This document shows positions 11,053 to 18,831 of a stretch of DNA of 64,000 nucleotides, one piece after another (the stretch's first letter is position 1; each line of letters starts with the position of its first letter). The position numbers and the translations under genes are program-made. Origin of the DNA: UBA5704 sp035637095 (GTDB taxonomy: Bacteria; Acidobacteriota; Thermoanaerobaculia; Multivoradales; UBA5704); contig DASPXX010000232.1 in the NCBI GenBank assembly GCA_035637095.1, forward strand, positions 3,507-67,506, read 5' to 3'. Below the pieces are notes generated by a model, which was not told where the DNA came from, searched no databases, and saw only the letters and a list, made by a program, of their open reading frames with translations.

Positions 11053-11943
11053 ATGCCTGCGCCGGCCCATTTTCAAGTCATCCATCTCGTCGATGCCAGC
11101 CCGTACATCTTCCGGGCGCACTTCTCGCTGCCCGGCTCGATCAAGACGCCGGCAGGCGCGCCCGCCGCCGCCACCTACGGCTTCGCCAGCTTCCTCTTGA
11201 AGCTGGTCGCCGCCGAGCGGCCCACCCATCTCGCGATGTGCTTCGACCGCAACCTGAACGGCAGCTTCCGCAACGACGAGTACCCGGACTACAAGGCGCA
11301 GCGCGACGCCCCGCCGCCCGAGCTGGTGGCCCAGATCGATCCCTGCCTGGAGGTCGCCGCCGCCCTCGGCGCCGCCACCTTCATCGACGAGCGCTACGAG
11401 GCGGATGACCTGATCGCCACCCTCCTCGCGCGGCTCACGCCCCACGGGCACGGGGGCGTCGTGGTCACCTCCGACAAGGATCTGGCGCAGCTCGTGACCG
11501 ACCGGGTCAGCCTGCTCGACTTCGCCCAGGAGACCCGTTACACGCCGGCCATGATCCAGGAGAAGTTCGGTGTCCGTCCCGACCAGATCACCGACCTCCT
11601 GGCGCTCGCGGGAGATCCGGTCGACAACATCCCGGGCGTGCCGGGGATCGGGAGGAAGACCGCCGCCGAGATCCTCGCCGCCTACGGCCACCTGGAAGAC
11701 CTCTACGCCCGCCTCGACGAGATCCCCCTCTCGAAGCTGCGAGCGGCCAAGAGCACCGCCGGCAAGCTCCGCGAGCACCGCGACCTCGCCTTCCTCTCGA
11801 AGCGCCTCGCCACGGTGGCGACCGACGCCCCCATCCCCCCCGGCGTCGGCCTGGACGAGCTGACCTACCGGGGAGCCGACAAGGCCGCGGTCGAGCCCCT
11901 GTTCGAGCGGCTGGGGTTCAAGAGGATGAAGGAGAGGATCTGA
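11053..11943 (+). CDS. 5'-3' exonuclease / flap endonuclease, stand-alone
   Basis: 296 residues, the size of the nuclease domain of DNA polymerase I without the polymerase. Asp14 (HLVDASPYIFRAHF), CFDRN, the arch segment, YEADDLIAT and TSDKDLAQLV supply the acidic metal-binding residues. The helix-three-turn-helix DNA-binding region GDPVDNIPGVPGIGRKTA is complete. Such proteins remove flaps and RNA primers during replication and repair. The ATG at 11053 has GGGGAG six bases upstream. The 3' end overlaps the convergent small gene at 11918 by 26 bases. Confidence 0.93.
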   Translation: MPAPAHFQVIHLVDASPYIFRAHFSLPGSIKTPAGAPAAATYGFASFLLKLVAAERPTHLAMCFDRNLNGSFRNDEYPDYKAQRDAPPPELVAQIDPCLEVAAALGAATFIDERYEADDLIATLLARLTPHGHGGVVVTSDKDLAQLVTDRVSLLDFAQETRYTPAMIQEKFGVRPDQITDLLALAGDPVDNIPGVPGIGRKTAAEILAAYGHLEDLYARLDEIPLSKLRAAKSTAGKLREHRDLAFLSKRLATVATDAPIPPGVGLDELTYRGADKAAVEPLFERLGFKRMKERI

Positions 11944-12202
11944 CTCCGCGTAGCCGCTTCGGTGAAACCTGGTCGCGAGATCTCTTCCTCAGCTTCAAGC
12001 GCCGGCGCTCGATCAACCGAAGGGCCGCAAAGAGATGCCGCAGCGCACTCTCGACAACCCCGGTCGCCTGCGCCTCCCTGGTGGGATATTTTCTTGCCAG
12101 CGTGGTCACGAAATCCCGGAAGGCGCCGAGCTCCAGCTCGACGATCGCCAAGTGGAGCTCGTGCTCGCCCTTGTCGAGCCCTCGCGGCTTACACGCCTTC
12201 AC
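11918..12202 (-). CDS. Hypothetical protein, 94 residues
   Basis: A GTG at 12202 overlaps the end of the upstream gene by 14 bases and opens a 94-residue frame. Its middle is strongly amphipathic and helical (LAIVELELGAFRDFVTTLAR) and the C-terminus is rich in Arg and Lys, ending in a serine run. I do not recognise it. It is kept because composition is protein-like and it extends the coupled minus-strand operon, but it also overlaps the 3' end of the convergent exonuclease gene. Confidence 0.45.
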   Translation of the reverse strand: MKACKPRGLDKGEHELHLAIVELELGAFRDFVTTLARKYPTREAQATGVVESALRHLFAALRLIERRRLKLRKRSRDQVSPKRLRGVRSSPSSS

Positions 12203-12614
12203 AGGCCCCCTTCTTGCGCGCCGGGACGATTTTCTTCTCCACCAGATTCGCCAGGCTTTCGACGTGCACGGCCAGCCGGTCCGCGAACCAACCCAATCGC
12301 TGATCCGTCTCTGAAGCTTCATGGATTCCCGAGTCAGCCACCATGGCCAGGTATCTGGCGGTGAACCTCAGGTCCTGCACCACCGCCCGGAGCTCGCCCT
12401 TGGTATAGGATCCGCAGTACTTGGGAGCAGCGCCCGTGTATTCCTCCCCGTAGATCGTGGCGAGGGCCGGAAAGATCTCCCGCAGCATCCTGGCATGGCT
12501 CTCGGGATAGTCGCGCAGCACACATTCGCGAAGCGCCTGATCTTCCCTCCATTCTCCCGGAGCGGAATGGGGAATTCTGCTCGATCGCAGCTCCTTTTCA
12601 TCACGCTCAGACAT
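12189..12614 (-). CDS. Hypothetical helical protein, 141 residues
   Basis: The ATG at 12614 overlaps the stop of the upstream small zinc-finger-like gene (ATGTCTGA), suggesting translational coupling. The protein starts MSERDEKELRSSRIP and is mostly predicted helix, with a C-terminal lysine-rich stretch (VEKKIVPARKKGA). A segment with several Tyr and the sequence KYCGSYTKGELRAVVQDL lies at about 60-80. No family recognised. Fourth gene of a coupled set that includes an XRE regulator and a TPR protein. Confidence 0.62.
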   Translation of the reverse strand: MSERDEKELRSSRIPHSAPGEWREDQALRECVLRDYPESHARMLREIFPALATIYGEEYTGAAPKYCGSYTKGELRAVVQDLRFTARYLAMVADSGIHEASETDQRLGWFADRLAVHVESLANLVEKKIVPARKKGACEGV

Positions 12615-12846
12615 CGATCCATTTCTCCTTGCGGGCCAGCTCGTGGTCACGCGTCCAGGTTGCCATCCGGGCCAATGCACCGTCGTAGGCTCCCGCTTCA
12701 ATGGCCGGCCGGAAAGCCGATCGGAACGCGGCCGCGCACGGGCCGCACCCAGCCACGAGATGCCGCACCACCTGCCGGCGTTCGCGCCCGCTGGCGGTGC
12801 CCGCCACGAAGCGGTTCAGGATCTGGCGTTCCACGCAGCCCGTCAT
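12607..12846 (-). CDS. Small zinc-finger-like protein (anti-sigma type fold), 79 residues
   Basis: An ATG at 12846 follows GAGGAGG. The sequence MTGCVERQILNRFV...RRQVVRHLVAGCGPC has a Cys4, then His and a CxxC arranged as HLVAGCGPC, which is the H-x3-C-x2-C core of zf-HC2/ZAS anti-sigma domains. No membrane helix is present, so if it acts on a sigma factor it would be cytosolic, and no sigma gene lies beside it. The stop overlaps the next gene's start. Confidence 0.6.
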   Translation of the reverse strand: MTGCVERQILNRFVAGTASGRERRQVVRHLVAGCGPCAAAFRSAFRPAIEAGAYDGALARMATWTRDHELARKEKWIDV

Positions 12847-12858
12847 GATCGTTCCTCC

Positions 12859-13926
12859 TCAGGCGAATGGAACCGGCCGGGTCGGGATGTGAGAGAACCG
12901 CAGCATGCGGAGCAGCCAGGCCCCGGAGGCGAAAGCACGTTCCCAGGGGTCCTCCGCCGTCGTAGCAAACATCCGGTCGAGGGCCATCAGGGCGAGAAGA
13001 CCTCCTTCCTCGGGCTCGAAACCTTCGAGGTCGCGCCGGAAAGCCATGACACCGGGAATCTCTCCCGCCGCCGCCTGGAGCGCCAGCAGATCCATGGTCG
13101 CCAAAGCCAGCTCGGGGAGGTCCCGCGACTCCAGATAGTGTTGGCGCAGACCGCCCAACGTCGCCCGTGCCTCTTCGCGCCGGCCGAGCTTCGCCTGGAC
13201 CCGCGCCTCCAACCGGTACAGGCTGGTCAGCTCCTCCGTGTCGTTGGCGAGGAGTGGATACACCGATACGCCCTTGTCCAGAAAGTAGCGGATGGAATCA
13301 TCTCGATTTGGGCATTCCGGTTCGATGGCGCAGGCCAGATGCAGGGCGGCTCGGCCACAGAGCGCCGGATGACGGTGGGGCGAGAGAAAGCTCCCGAGAA
13401 ATCTGGCGGCGCCGCGGACAAAGCCGAGCTCCATGAGGAGAACCCCCTCCAGCAGGCTGGTCGCGGCCCGCTCGGAAGCGGTCCGGTTCTCGTCATACGT
13501 CCACACGGCGCCATGCACGAGCGCCAGGGCTTCATCCGGCCGCCCCTGCTCCCAGCGGACCAGGCCGAGACCGCGCAAGAACGCCGCACGCTCCGCCGGC
13601 TCGACAAGCGCCGGGACGGTACAGACGAACGCCTCGGCGGCCAGCTCGTGGTCGCCGCTCAAGCGGCGGGCATTGCCTTCGAGGCAGCCGGCCCGGGCAT
13701 GGAGCCGGTCTGCCACCTCGGCCGGCGTGAGGCGAGACGCCACGTGGCCGGCGAGCCGGGCGAAGCGCAAGGCCTCGGCGGGTTCCGCGAGCTGCGCCTC
13801 TGCGCTCCTTTGGAGCAGGAGCTCCGCCAGATCGAGGGAGTGGAAACGCACCTGATCGAGAAGGCGGTGCCGCTCCTCGGGCGTCGCGGCGGCGAGCAGC
13901 TCTGCGCGCAACGCTTCAGCGGTCAT
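12859..13926 (-). CDS. TPR-like helical protein, 355 residues
   Basis: The ATG at 13926 overlaps the XRE gene's stop (ATGA). The protein is all helix with degenerate TPR-like pairs, such as LRGLGLVRWEQGRPDEALALVHGA and YRLEARVQAKLGRREEARATL (quoted in part). It has no signal peptide. Its similarity in style to the TPR halves of the large divergent protein at 14835 suggests a shared origin or a shared partner. The function is probably regulatory protein binding, paired with the co-transcribed XRE protein. Confidence 0.72.
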   Translation of the reverse strand: MTAEALRAELLAAATPEERHRLLDQVRFHSLDLAELLLQRSAEAQLAEPAEALRFARLAGHVASRLTPAEVADRLHARAGCLEGNARRLSGDHELAAEAFVCTVPALVEPAERAAFLRGLGLVRWEQGRPDEALALVHGAVWTYDENRTASERAATSLLEGVLLMELGFVRGAARFLGSFLSPHRHPALCGRAALHLACAIEPECPNRDDSIRYFLDKGVSVYPLLANDTEELTSLYRLEARVQAKLGRREEARATLGGLRQHYLESRDLPELALATMDLLALQAAAGEIPGVMAFRRDLEGFEPEEGGLLALMALDRMFATTAEDPWERAFASGAWLLRMLRFSHIPTRPVPFA

Positions 13927-14321
13927 CGCGAGCGGTCCGGCTTCGGCAAGGCCGCGAGCACACGTGCCTCCGCCGCCGCCTCAAACAGAGCCAGAAAGCG
14001 ATCGAACAGCTCGCGATAGCGGCGAGACTCCAGATCGCTGTAGAGAAACGTCTCGGCACCTTGTTCAACCAGGTCGGCGCGCAGCCCTCCGGAAAGCTCG
14101 GTGGCCCGGTCGAGCACGGAGCTGAGATAGAAGACCAGCAAGGGCGTCGTTTCGAGCGCTGTGATGATCTTCCCCAGCGACTCCAGCTTGGGAAGCTCCT
14201 TCCCATTCTCATATTTCGAGAGCCGGCTTTTTCCGATCAGCGCCTTCCTCGCGATCTCCGCCTGGGAACAGCCGGCGAGCTCGCGGAAGACGCGGAGCGT
14301 GAGGCCCAGGGTTTCAAACAT
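13923..14321 (-). CDS. XRE-family transcriptional regulator
   Basis: 132 residues from the ATG at 14321, which overlaps the upstream gene's stop (ATGTTTGA); an ATG at 14357 would add 12 residues but lacks a ribosome site. Residues about 7-58 form a Cro/C1-type helix-turn-helix: CSQAEIARKALIGKSRLSKYE then GKELPKLESLGKI. The C-terminal half is helical and could dimerise. It likely controls its own operon and perhaps the divergent gene at 14835, whose promoter lies only 95 bases beyond the operon start. Confidence 0.8.
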   Translation of the reverse strand: MFETLGLTLRVFRELAGCSQAEIARKALIGKSRLSKYENGKELPKLESLGKIITALETTPLLVFYLSSVLDRATELSGGLRADLVEQGAETFLYSDLESRRYRELFDRFLALFEAAAEARVLAALPKPDRSR

Positions 14322-14739
14322 GCGAACCCCCGCTCGCGGCACCTTGCCCTTGCACATTTCTCTGCAACCGGTCCATCAAGGCCGATTCGATGGAATTGAT
14401 TTCTGCTGCACTGGGACGCATCTGATCCAAAACGGCCAGAGTCTCCGCGTCGACTCCCGTCCGCAGGTCTGATGCCGCGTTCTCGACACTCACAATAACT
14501 CGTTGCAGGAGACCGCCCAGAAAGGCAGCAACGCTGAGAGATCCTCCCTCCCGCAGGAGCGCGACTTCTTCTGGATCGGGGGGAGGCAGTGCATCCTGGG
14601 ATTCCTGGAGGATCGCTGTGACCCGTTCGAGAGCCTCCGCCTGCTCGAGGATTTGGCGGGTGACGCCCGCCGCCGGGAGCGCGATTTCCATGACGGCGAA
14701 TCGTAGAAGGGAAAGGTGGTCCGGCTCCACCGGTCCCAT
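14314..14739 (-). CDS. Hypothetical protein, first gene of the XRE/TPR operon
   Basis: 141 residues, helical, starting MGPVEPDHLSLLRF from an ATG at 14739. An internal ATG at 14691 is an alternative start, and neither has a clear ribosome site. The C-terminus contains GVDAETLAVLDQM and ends SGGSHV at a stop overlapped by the XRE start. No family recognised; the tight coupling argues that it is real. Confidence 0.6.
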   Translation of the reverse strand: MGPVEPDHLSLLRFAVMEIALPAAGVTRQILEQAEALERVTAILQESQDALPPPDPEEVALLREGGSLSVAAFLGGLLQRVIVSVENAASDLRTGVDAETLAVLDQMRPSAAEINSIESALMDRLQRNVQGQGAASGGSHV

Positions 14740-14834
14740 CGCACGAAATCCCGGAACAGAGATTTCTTGTCCCTTCTAGGGTCCTCTGCGGCAACTCTTA
14801 TAGAAGAGAAGTTTTTTTCCTGGGGGAGGTCTGC
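14740..14834. promoter_or_regulatory. Divergent promoter region of the XRE/TPR operon and the double XRE-TPR gene
   Basis: This 95-base gap carries the only AT-rich stretch locally (TTATAGAAGAGAAGTTTTTTTCC) and a GGGGGAGG ribosome site for the gene at 14835. A -10-like TATAGA is visible for the plus strand, but no matching -35 is convincing. Confidence 0.35.
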
Positions 14835-17800
14835 ATGGCCCGAGGCTTTCGCGCGTTGAAGATCTGGTTTCTGTCCATCTGGCATGGCGTGAATCAGAAG
14901 CAGCTCGGTGTGCGCGCCGGGTACAAGGATGAGAAGAAGGTGTCCTACCTCCTTGGCCGGCCCGACATCAAGGACGAGGATTTCGAGAAACTGCTGGCCG
15001 GCACGCGGTGCACGCCCGCGGAGGTCGAGCTCGTCACCGCCTGCCTCGATGGCCTGCAAAGCGCGGAGGCGAACCAGGCCTTGACCGAGAAGGAGCTCGA
15101 GGAGGTCGAGCGGGGCATCCGCGAGGGCGCACGGTTTCTGCGGCCTCTCCTGTCCGAGCTGGCCGTGGAGACCCGCTGGGTGCCTCCCCTGGACGTCTAT
15201 CCCCGCCCCGCCGATCTCGCGCCAGCTCGTTTTCATGCCTGGCGGCAATGGGAGATCCTGGAGACCATGACCGAGGCCGAGCAGCTCGCGGTGGTCCGGC
15301 TCAACGAGGACCACCACAGTTGGGCCCTGATGGAACGCGCCTGCGAGGCCTCGACCGAGCAGGCTTCCCGCGACGTCGAGCGCGCGGCTTCCCTGGCGCG
15401 GGTCGCCCAGGAGATCGCCGACCGGGTCAAGGGCCCGGAAGGCTGGCAGACCGCTCTCCGCGGGTACGCGGCGGCGTTCGGGCCGAACGTGGCGAGAGTG
15501 GCCGGTGAGCTCAAAGCCGCCCGGGCCGGCCTCGAAGCGGCGAAGCAGGGCTGGAACGCCGGCTCCGACCCGGACCGCGTGCTCGACCCGGGAAGGCTCC
15601 TCGATCTGGACGCCTCGCTCTGCCGGGCCGAGCGCCAGTTCGAGAAGGCCCTGGCCCTTCTCGACGAGGCGTACCCCGTGAGCCGCTGCCCGGCGCGCAT
15701 CCTGATCAACAAGGCGTTCGTCAGGGAGGTGATGGGCGAGTACGGCCGCGCGATCGAGATCCTCCTCCAAGCCGAGCCCCTCATCGACCGGAGCGCCGAG
15801 CCGCGCCTCTGGTACAAGCACCGGGCTTCCCTGGCGGTCAACTGCTGTCATGTCGGGGATTACAGGAAGGCCGCTGTGTTGGCCGACCAGGCGGAGCCTC
15901 TCGCCAGAGAGCTCGGCGATGAGCTGGAGGTCATCCGGTTAGGTTGGCTCCACGGAAGGGTCGCCGCCGGGCTGGGGCATCGTGAAGAAGCACGCCAGCT
16001 TCTCGAACAAGCAGCGCGAGAATTCGGGGCACGAGGGATGTGGTACGACGTGGCCTTGGTCCAAATGGATGTCGCGAGTCTGCTGATCGAGGAAGGCCGG
16101 GCCGGCGAGGTCAAGGCGCTGGCCCGGGAGCTGGTCAAGATCTTTGCTGCGAAGGGCGTTCACCGGGAGGCCCTGGCCGCCTTGCGGCTCTTTCACGAAG
16201 CCGTGCAGCGGGATGAGGCCACGGCCGCTCTCGCGCGCCGCGTCCTGGATTACCTCTTCCGAGCCCGCTACGACCAGGGCCTCCGGTTTACGCTCACAGA
16301 AGGCCGTGGACTAACCGTTCGGGTCGAACCCGAGGCCTTCATCGGAGGTGAGGCCGTCGGGATCGAACCCGATGCCTTCATCGGTTCTGGGGCAGCCACT
16401 GGGATCGAACCGGCAGCCTTCATCGGAGGTGAGGCCGTCGGGATCGAACCCGAGGCCGACATCGGCTTCGGCGCTCCAGAGCGACGAGACGAGGCTCCAG
16501 AGCCGATCCCAGAGAGCCGGCTGGCCGGCCGACGAGGCGAGGAGCGACCCGGCGAGGACGACTGCGGCGAACGTTGGGCGCATCGGAAAGTCTCCTGCGC
16601 GGCGCCGGCATCGAGCCATCACGGTCCGCGCGGGCCGCGCCTGCCGGATATCCTGCGGCAGGAGCCTGCGAAAAATCCCACTCTGCTGCCGGTAGAGGGC
16701 GGGATGACCTGGAAGAACAAGGTCGTGCGTCTCGTCCGGGCGCTTTCCGGCCAAAGCCAGGAGCGCTTCAGCGAGATCACAAAGGTCGATCTCCGCAACT
16801 TCGACCGCTATGAACAGGGCAGAAGCCAGCCCGGCGCCGAGACCCTGGAACGCGTGGCCCGCCGGGGCTATGGCCTCGAGGTCCAGGAGGCGGAAGAGGT
16901 TCTGCGCTTTGCCGAGTCCCTGCGCCGGCCCCGGCAACGCTCCGGGCAGACGGTGGAGGTCCTCGTGGACGATCTCGCCTTCCTGGTCTCGCGGGTCTAC
17001 CAGCGCCTGCTCCGCCTGCCCCTGGAAAGAGCCTTTCCCGGACCCGAGGATCCGCGGCACATCGAGACGCTCTGGTCGCTTCTGAAAGACCTCCCCGAAA
17101 ACCAGCAGCGCGCCGTGGTCCAGGCGGGAACGAAGTTCCAGAATTGGGCGCTCGCGATCCGGGCCGGCGAGGAGTCGGTGAGCCAGGCCTCTCGGGACCT
17201 CGAGCACGCGGCTTCTCTCGCGCGTCTCGCTCAGTGGATTGCGGATCTGGTCCCCGGGCCGGAAAGCTGGCGGAATTGCGTCCGAGGTCTCGCGGCCGGC
17301 TATGGCCCCAATGTCCTGCGCGTTGCAGGCGACCTCGAAGCGGCCCGGGTCGGCATGGAGCTGGCGAGACAGCTCTGGGCCACGGGTTCCGATCCCGCCG
17401 GACTGCTCGATCCGGGGAGGCTGCTCGACCTCGACGCTTCGCTATGCCGCGCCGAGCGCCGCTTCGAAGACGCCCTGGCCCGGCTCAAAGAGGCCTTGGC
17501 CGTGGGGCGCAATAAGGGGCGCATCCTGGTCAACAAAGGTTTCACCCTGGAGGTGATGGGCGACTACAAGGGCGCCGTTGAGGCACTGCTCGAAGCGGAA
17601 CACCATATCGACCGAAACGCCGATCCCCGACTCTGGTACAAGCAGCAGGGCAACCTCATCGCAAACTACAGTCTCACTGGCCGCTTTCAGGAGGCTACCG
17701 AGCTGATCCGTCAGGTCAGACCGGTCGTCGAGGAGCTGGGGGACCAGCACGAGCTCCTTCGGCTCACCGGGCTCGAGGGCCGTTGTGCCGCCGGGCAAGG

Positions 17801-18140
17801 CCGGAGCGCGGCGGCCGTGCTGCTGCTGACCGAAGCGCGGCAGGCGTTTGCCGACCGGGACATGTGGTACGACGTGGCGCTGATGGACCTGGAGATGGCG
17901 CCCCTGCTGCTGGCCGAGGGCGCGGTGGCCCAGGTGAAGCAGATGTCGGCGGAGCTTGTGGCTGTCTTCGAGGAGAAGGGCATCCACCGCGAAGCCCTGG
18001 CCGCCCTGAAGCTGTTCCACGAGGCGGCCGAGCGCGAACAGGCCACTGCCGAGCTGGCCCGGCGGGTGCTGGAGTTTCTGTTTCGGGCGCGGTGGGATGA
18101 GGGGTTGAGGTTCGGCGCCATCGCCCCGGCCGCCCGGTGA
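14835..18140 (+). CDS. Fused double XRE-like helix-turn-helix/TPR protein, 1101 residues
   Basis: One open frame contains two homologous modules. Module 1 (1 to about 485) starts with an HTH-like segment (NQKQLGVRAGYKDEKKVSYL). Module 2 (624-1101) starts MTWKNKVVRLVRALSG with another. Both continue into matching helical repeats: QASRDVERAASLARVAQEIAD against QASRDLEHAASLARLAQWIAD, and LLDLDASLCRAERQFEKAL against LLDLDASLCRAERRFEDAL. The linker (486-623) is antisense to a small secreted-protein gene. An ATG at 16704 could start module 2 separately, though no stop lies between the modules. Strong site GGGGGAGG precedes 14835. The protein probably acts as a DNA-binding or signalling scaffold. 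Confidence 0.75.
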   Translation: MARGFRALKIWFLSIWHGVNQKQLGVRAGYKDEKKVSYLLGRPDIKDEDFEKLLAGTRCTPAEVELVTACLDGLQSAEANQALTEKELEEVERGIREGARFLRPLLSELAVETRWVPPLDVYPRPADLAPARFHAWRQWEILETMTEAEQLAVVRLNEDHHSWALMERACEASTEQASRDVERAASLARVAQEIADRVKGPEGWQTALRGYAAAFGPNVARVAGELKAARAGLEAAKQGWNAGSDPDRVLDPGRLLDLDASLCRAERQFEKALALLDEAYPVSRCPARILINKAFVREVMGEYGRAIEILLQAEPLIDRSAEPRLWYKHRASLAVNCCHVGDYRKAAVLADQAEPLARELGDELEVIRLGWLHGRVAAGLGHREEARQLLEQAAREFGARGMWYDVALVQMDVASLLIEEGRAGEVKALARELVKIFAAKGVHREALAALRLFHEAVQRDEATAALARRVLDYLFRARYDQGLRFTLTEGRGLTVRVEPEAFIGGEAVGIEPDAFIGSGAATGIEPAAFIGGEAVGIEPEADIGFGAPERRDEAPEPIPESRLAGRRGEERPGEDDCGERWAHRKVSCAAPASSHHGPRGPRLPDILRQEPAKNPTLLPVEGGMTWKNKVVRLVRALSGQSQERFSEITKVDLRNFDRYEQGRSQPGAETLERVARRGYGLEVQEAEEVLRFAESLRRPRQRSGQTVEVLVDDLAFLVSRVYQRLLRLPLERAFPGPEDPRHIETLWSLLKDLPENQQRAVVQAGTKFQNWALAIRAGEESVSQASRDLEHAASLARLAQWIADLVPGPESWRNCVRGLAAGYGPNVLRVAGDLEAARVGMELARQLWATGSDPAGLLDPGRLLDLDASLCRAERRFEDALARLKEALAVGRNKGRILVNKGFTLEVMGDYKGAVEALLEAEHHIDRNADPRLWYKQQGNLIANYSLTGRFQEATELIRQVRPVVEELGDQHELLRLTGLEGRCAAGQGRSAAAVLLLTEARQAFADRDMWYDVALMDLEMAPLLLAEGAVAQVKQMSAELVAVFEEKGIHREALAALKLFHEAAEREQATAELARRVLEFLFRARWDEGLRFGAIAPAAR
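16311..16583 (-). CDS. Small secreted protein with FDP(D/S/N)G repeats, antisense inside the large TPR gene
   Basis: 90 residues. The ATG at 16583 follows GGAGA seven bases upstream. Residues 1-20 are a clean signal peptide (MRPTFAAVVLAGSLLASSAG). A Trp-rich segment (LWDRLWSLVSSLWS) follows, then four repeats of the type DEG-GFDPDGLTS, one with two Cys (GCRFDPSGC), ending at FDPNG. The Asp/Gly-rich repeats could bind a cation such as calcium, which is inference. The gene is codon-aligned antisense to the linker of the 1101-residue plus-strand frame. In GC-rich DNA this phase often leaves the opposite strand open, so this gene may be the original occupant of the interval. Confidence 0.65.
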   Translation of the reverse strand: MRPTFAAVVLAGSLLASSAGQPALWDRLWSLVSSLWSAEADVGLGFDPDGLTSDEGCRFDPSGCPRTDEGIGFDPDGLTSDEGLGFDPNG

Positions 18141-18170
18141 GGGCTGGCGCCTCCCGCCCCCCATGAAGCC

Positions 18171-18675
18171 AGTCTGGTCGAAGCCGACTTCAGTCGGATC
18201 CAACCCGACTCCTCTCTTCTTGGACAGGAAAGCCGTCGGGTCCGACCCGACTCCTCGCTTGTTGAACGAGAAGCCAGTCTGGTCGAAGCTGACTCCAGTC
18301 GGGTCCAACCCGACTCCTCTCTTCTTGAACAGGAAAGCCGTCGGGTCCGACCCGACTCCTCTCTTGTTGAACGGGAAAGGAGTCGGGTCCAACCCGACCG
18401 CGCTCCCGTTGAACGGGAAAGGGGTCGGGTCCAACCCGACTGCGCTCCCGTTGAACAGGAAAGGAGTCGGGTCGAACCCTACTGCGCTCCCGTTGAACGA
18501 GAAAGAAGTCGGGTTGAACCCGACCGTGCTCCCGTTGAACGAGAAAGGAGTCGGGTCGAACCCGACCGCGCTCCCGTTGAACGAGAAAGAAGTCGGGTTG
18601 AACCCGACCGTGCTCCTGTTGAGCGGGAAAGGAGTCGGGTTGAACCCGACTGCGCTCCCGTTGAACGGGAAAGGC
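18171..18675. repeat. 42-bp tandem array of palindromic units (11 dyads)
   Basis: A 17-base dyad of the form GTCGGGT-NNN-ACCCGAC starts at 18193, 18235, 18298, 18340, 18382, 18424, 18466, 18508, 18550, 18592 and 18634: steps of 42 with one of 63. Between dyads lies a second near-palindrome, CCCGTTGAACGGG. Because 42 is a multiple of three, both strands stay open (repeats like LNGKGVGSNPTALP on plus), but no signal or non-repeat domain supports a real protein. It follows the stop of the double TPR gene by about 50 bases. I read it as a structured non-coding repeat array. Confidence 0.85.
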
Positions 18676-18740
18676 ACCATCGCGGTCGCAAGAGACTCCT
18701 GGGAGGCCGAGAGCGGCCGCCTCCGGCAGAGCGAGAGCCC
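18676..18740 (+). pseudogene. 65-bp fragment duplicated from the downstream amine oxidase gene
   Basis: This stretch matches 20056-20120, inside the amine oxidase gene, with only a few differences; the shared coding reads DSWEAESGRLR. It directly abuts the last repeat unit. The similarity stops sharply at both ends. The remaining bases to 18831 contain only short repeats (CGTGCCGGTC twice) and no gene. Confidence 0.7.
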
Positions 18741-18831
18741 CAGCGTGCCGGTCGTGATCCCCCACGTACGGCTCGATTTCCCCATCGTGCCGGTCCCGTT
18801 CCCCGGCGTACCGCTCGCCGGTACAGCGTAC

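Noticed and set aside
18171..18675. CRISPR array
   Set aside because: Units are tandem and near-identical along their whole length; no unique spacers and no cas genes nearby.
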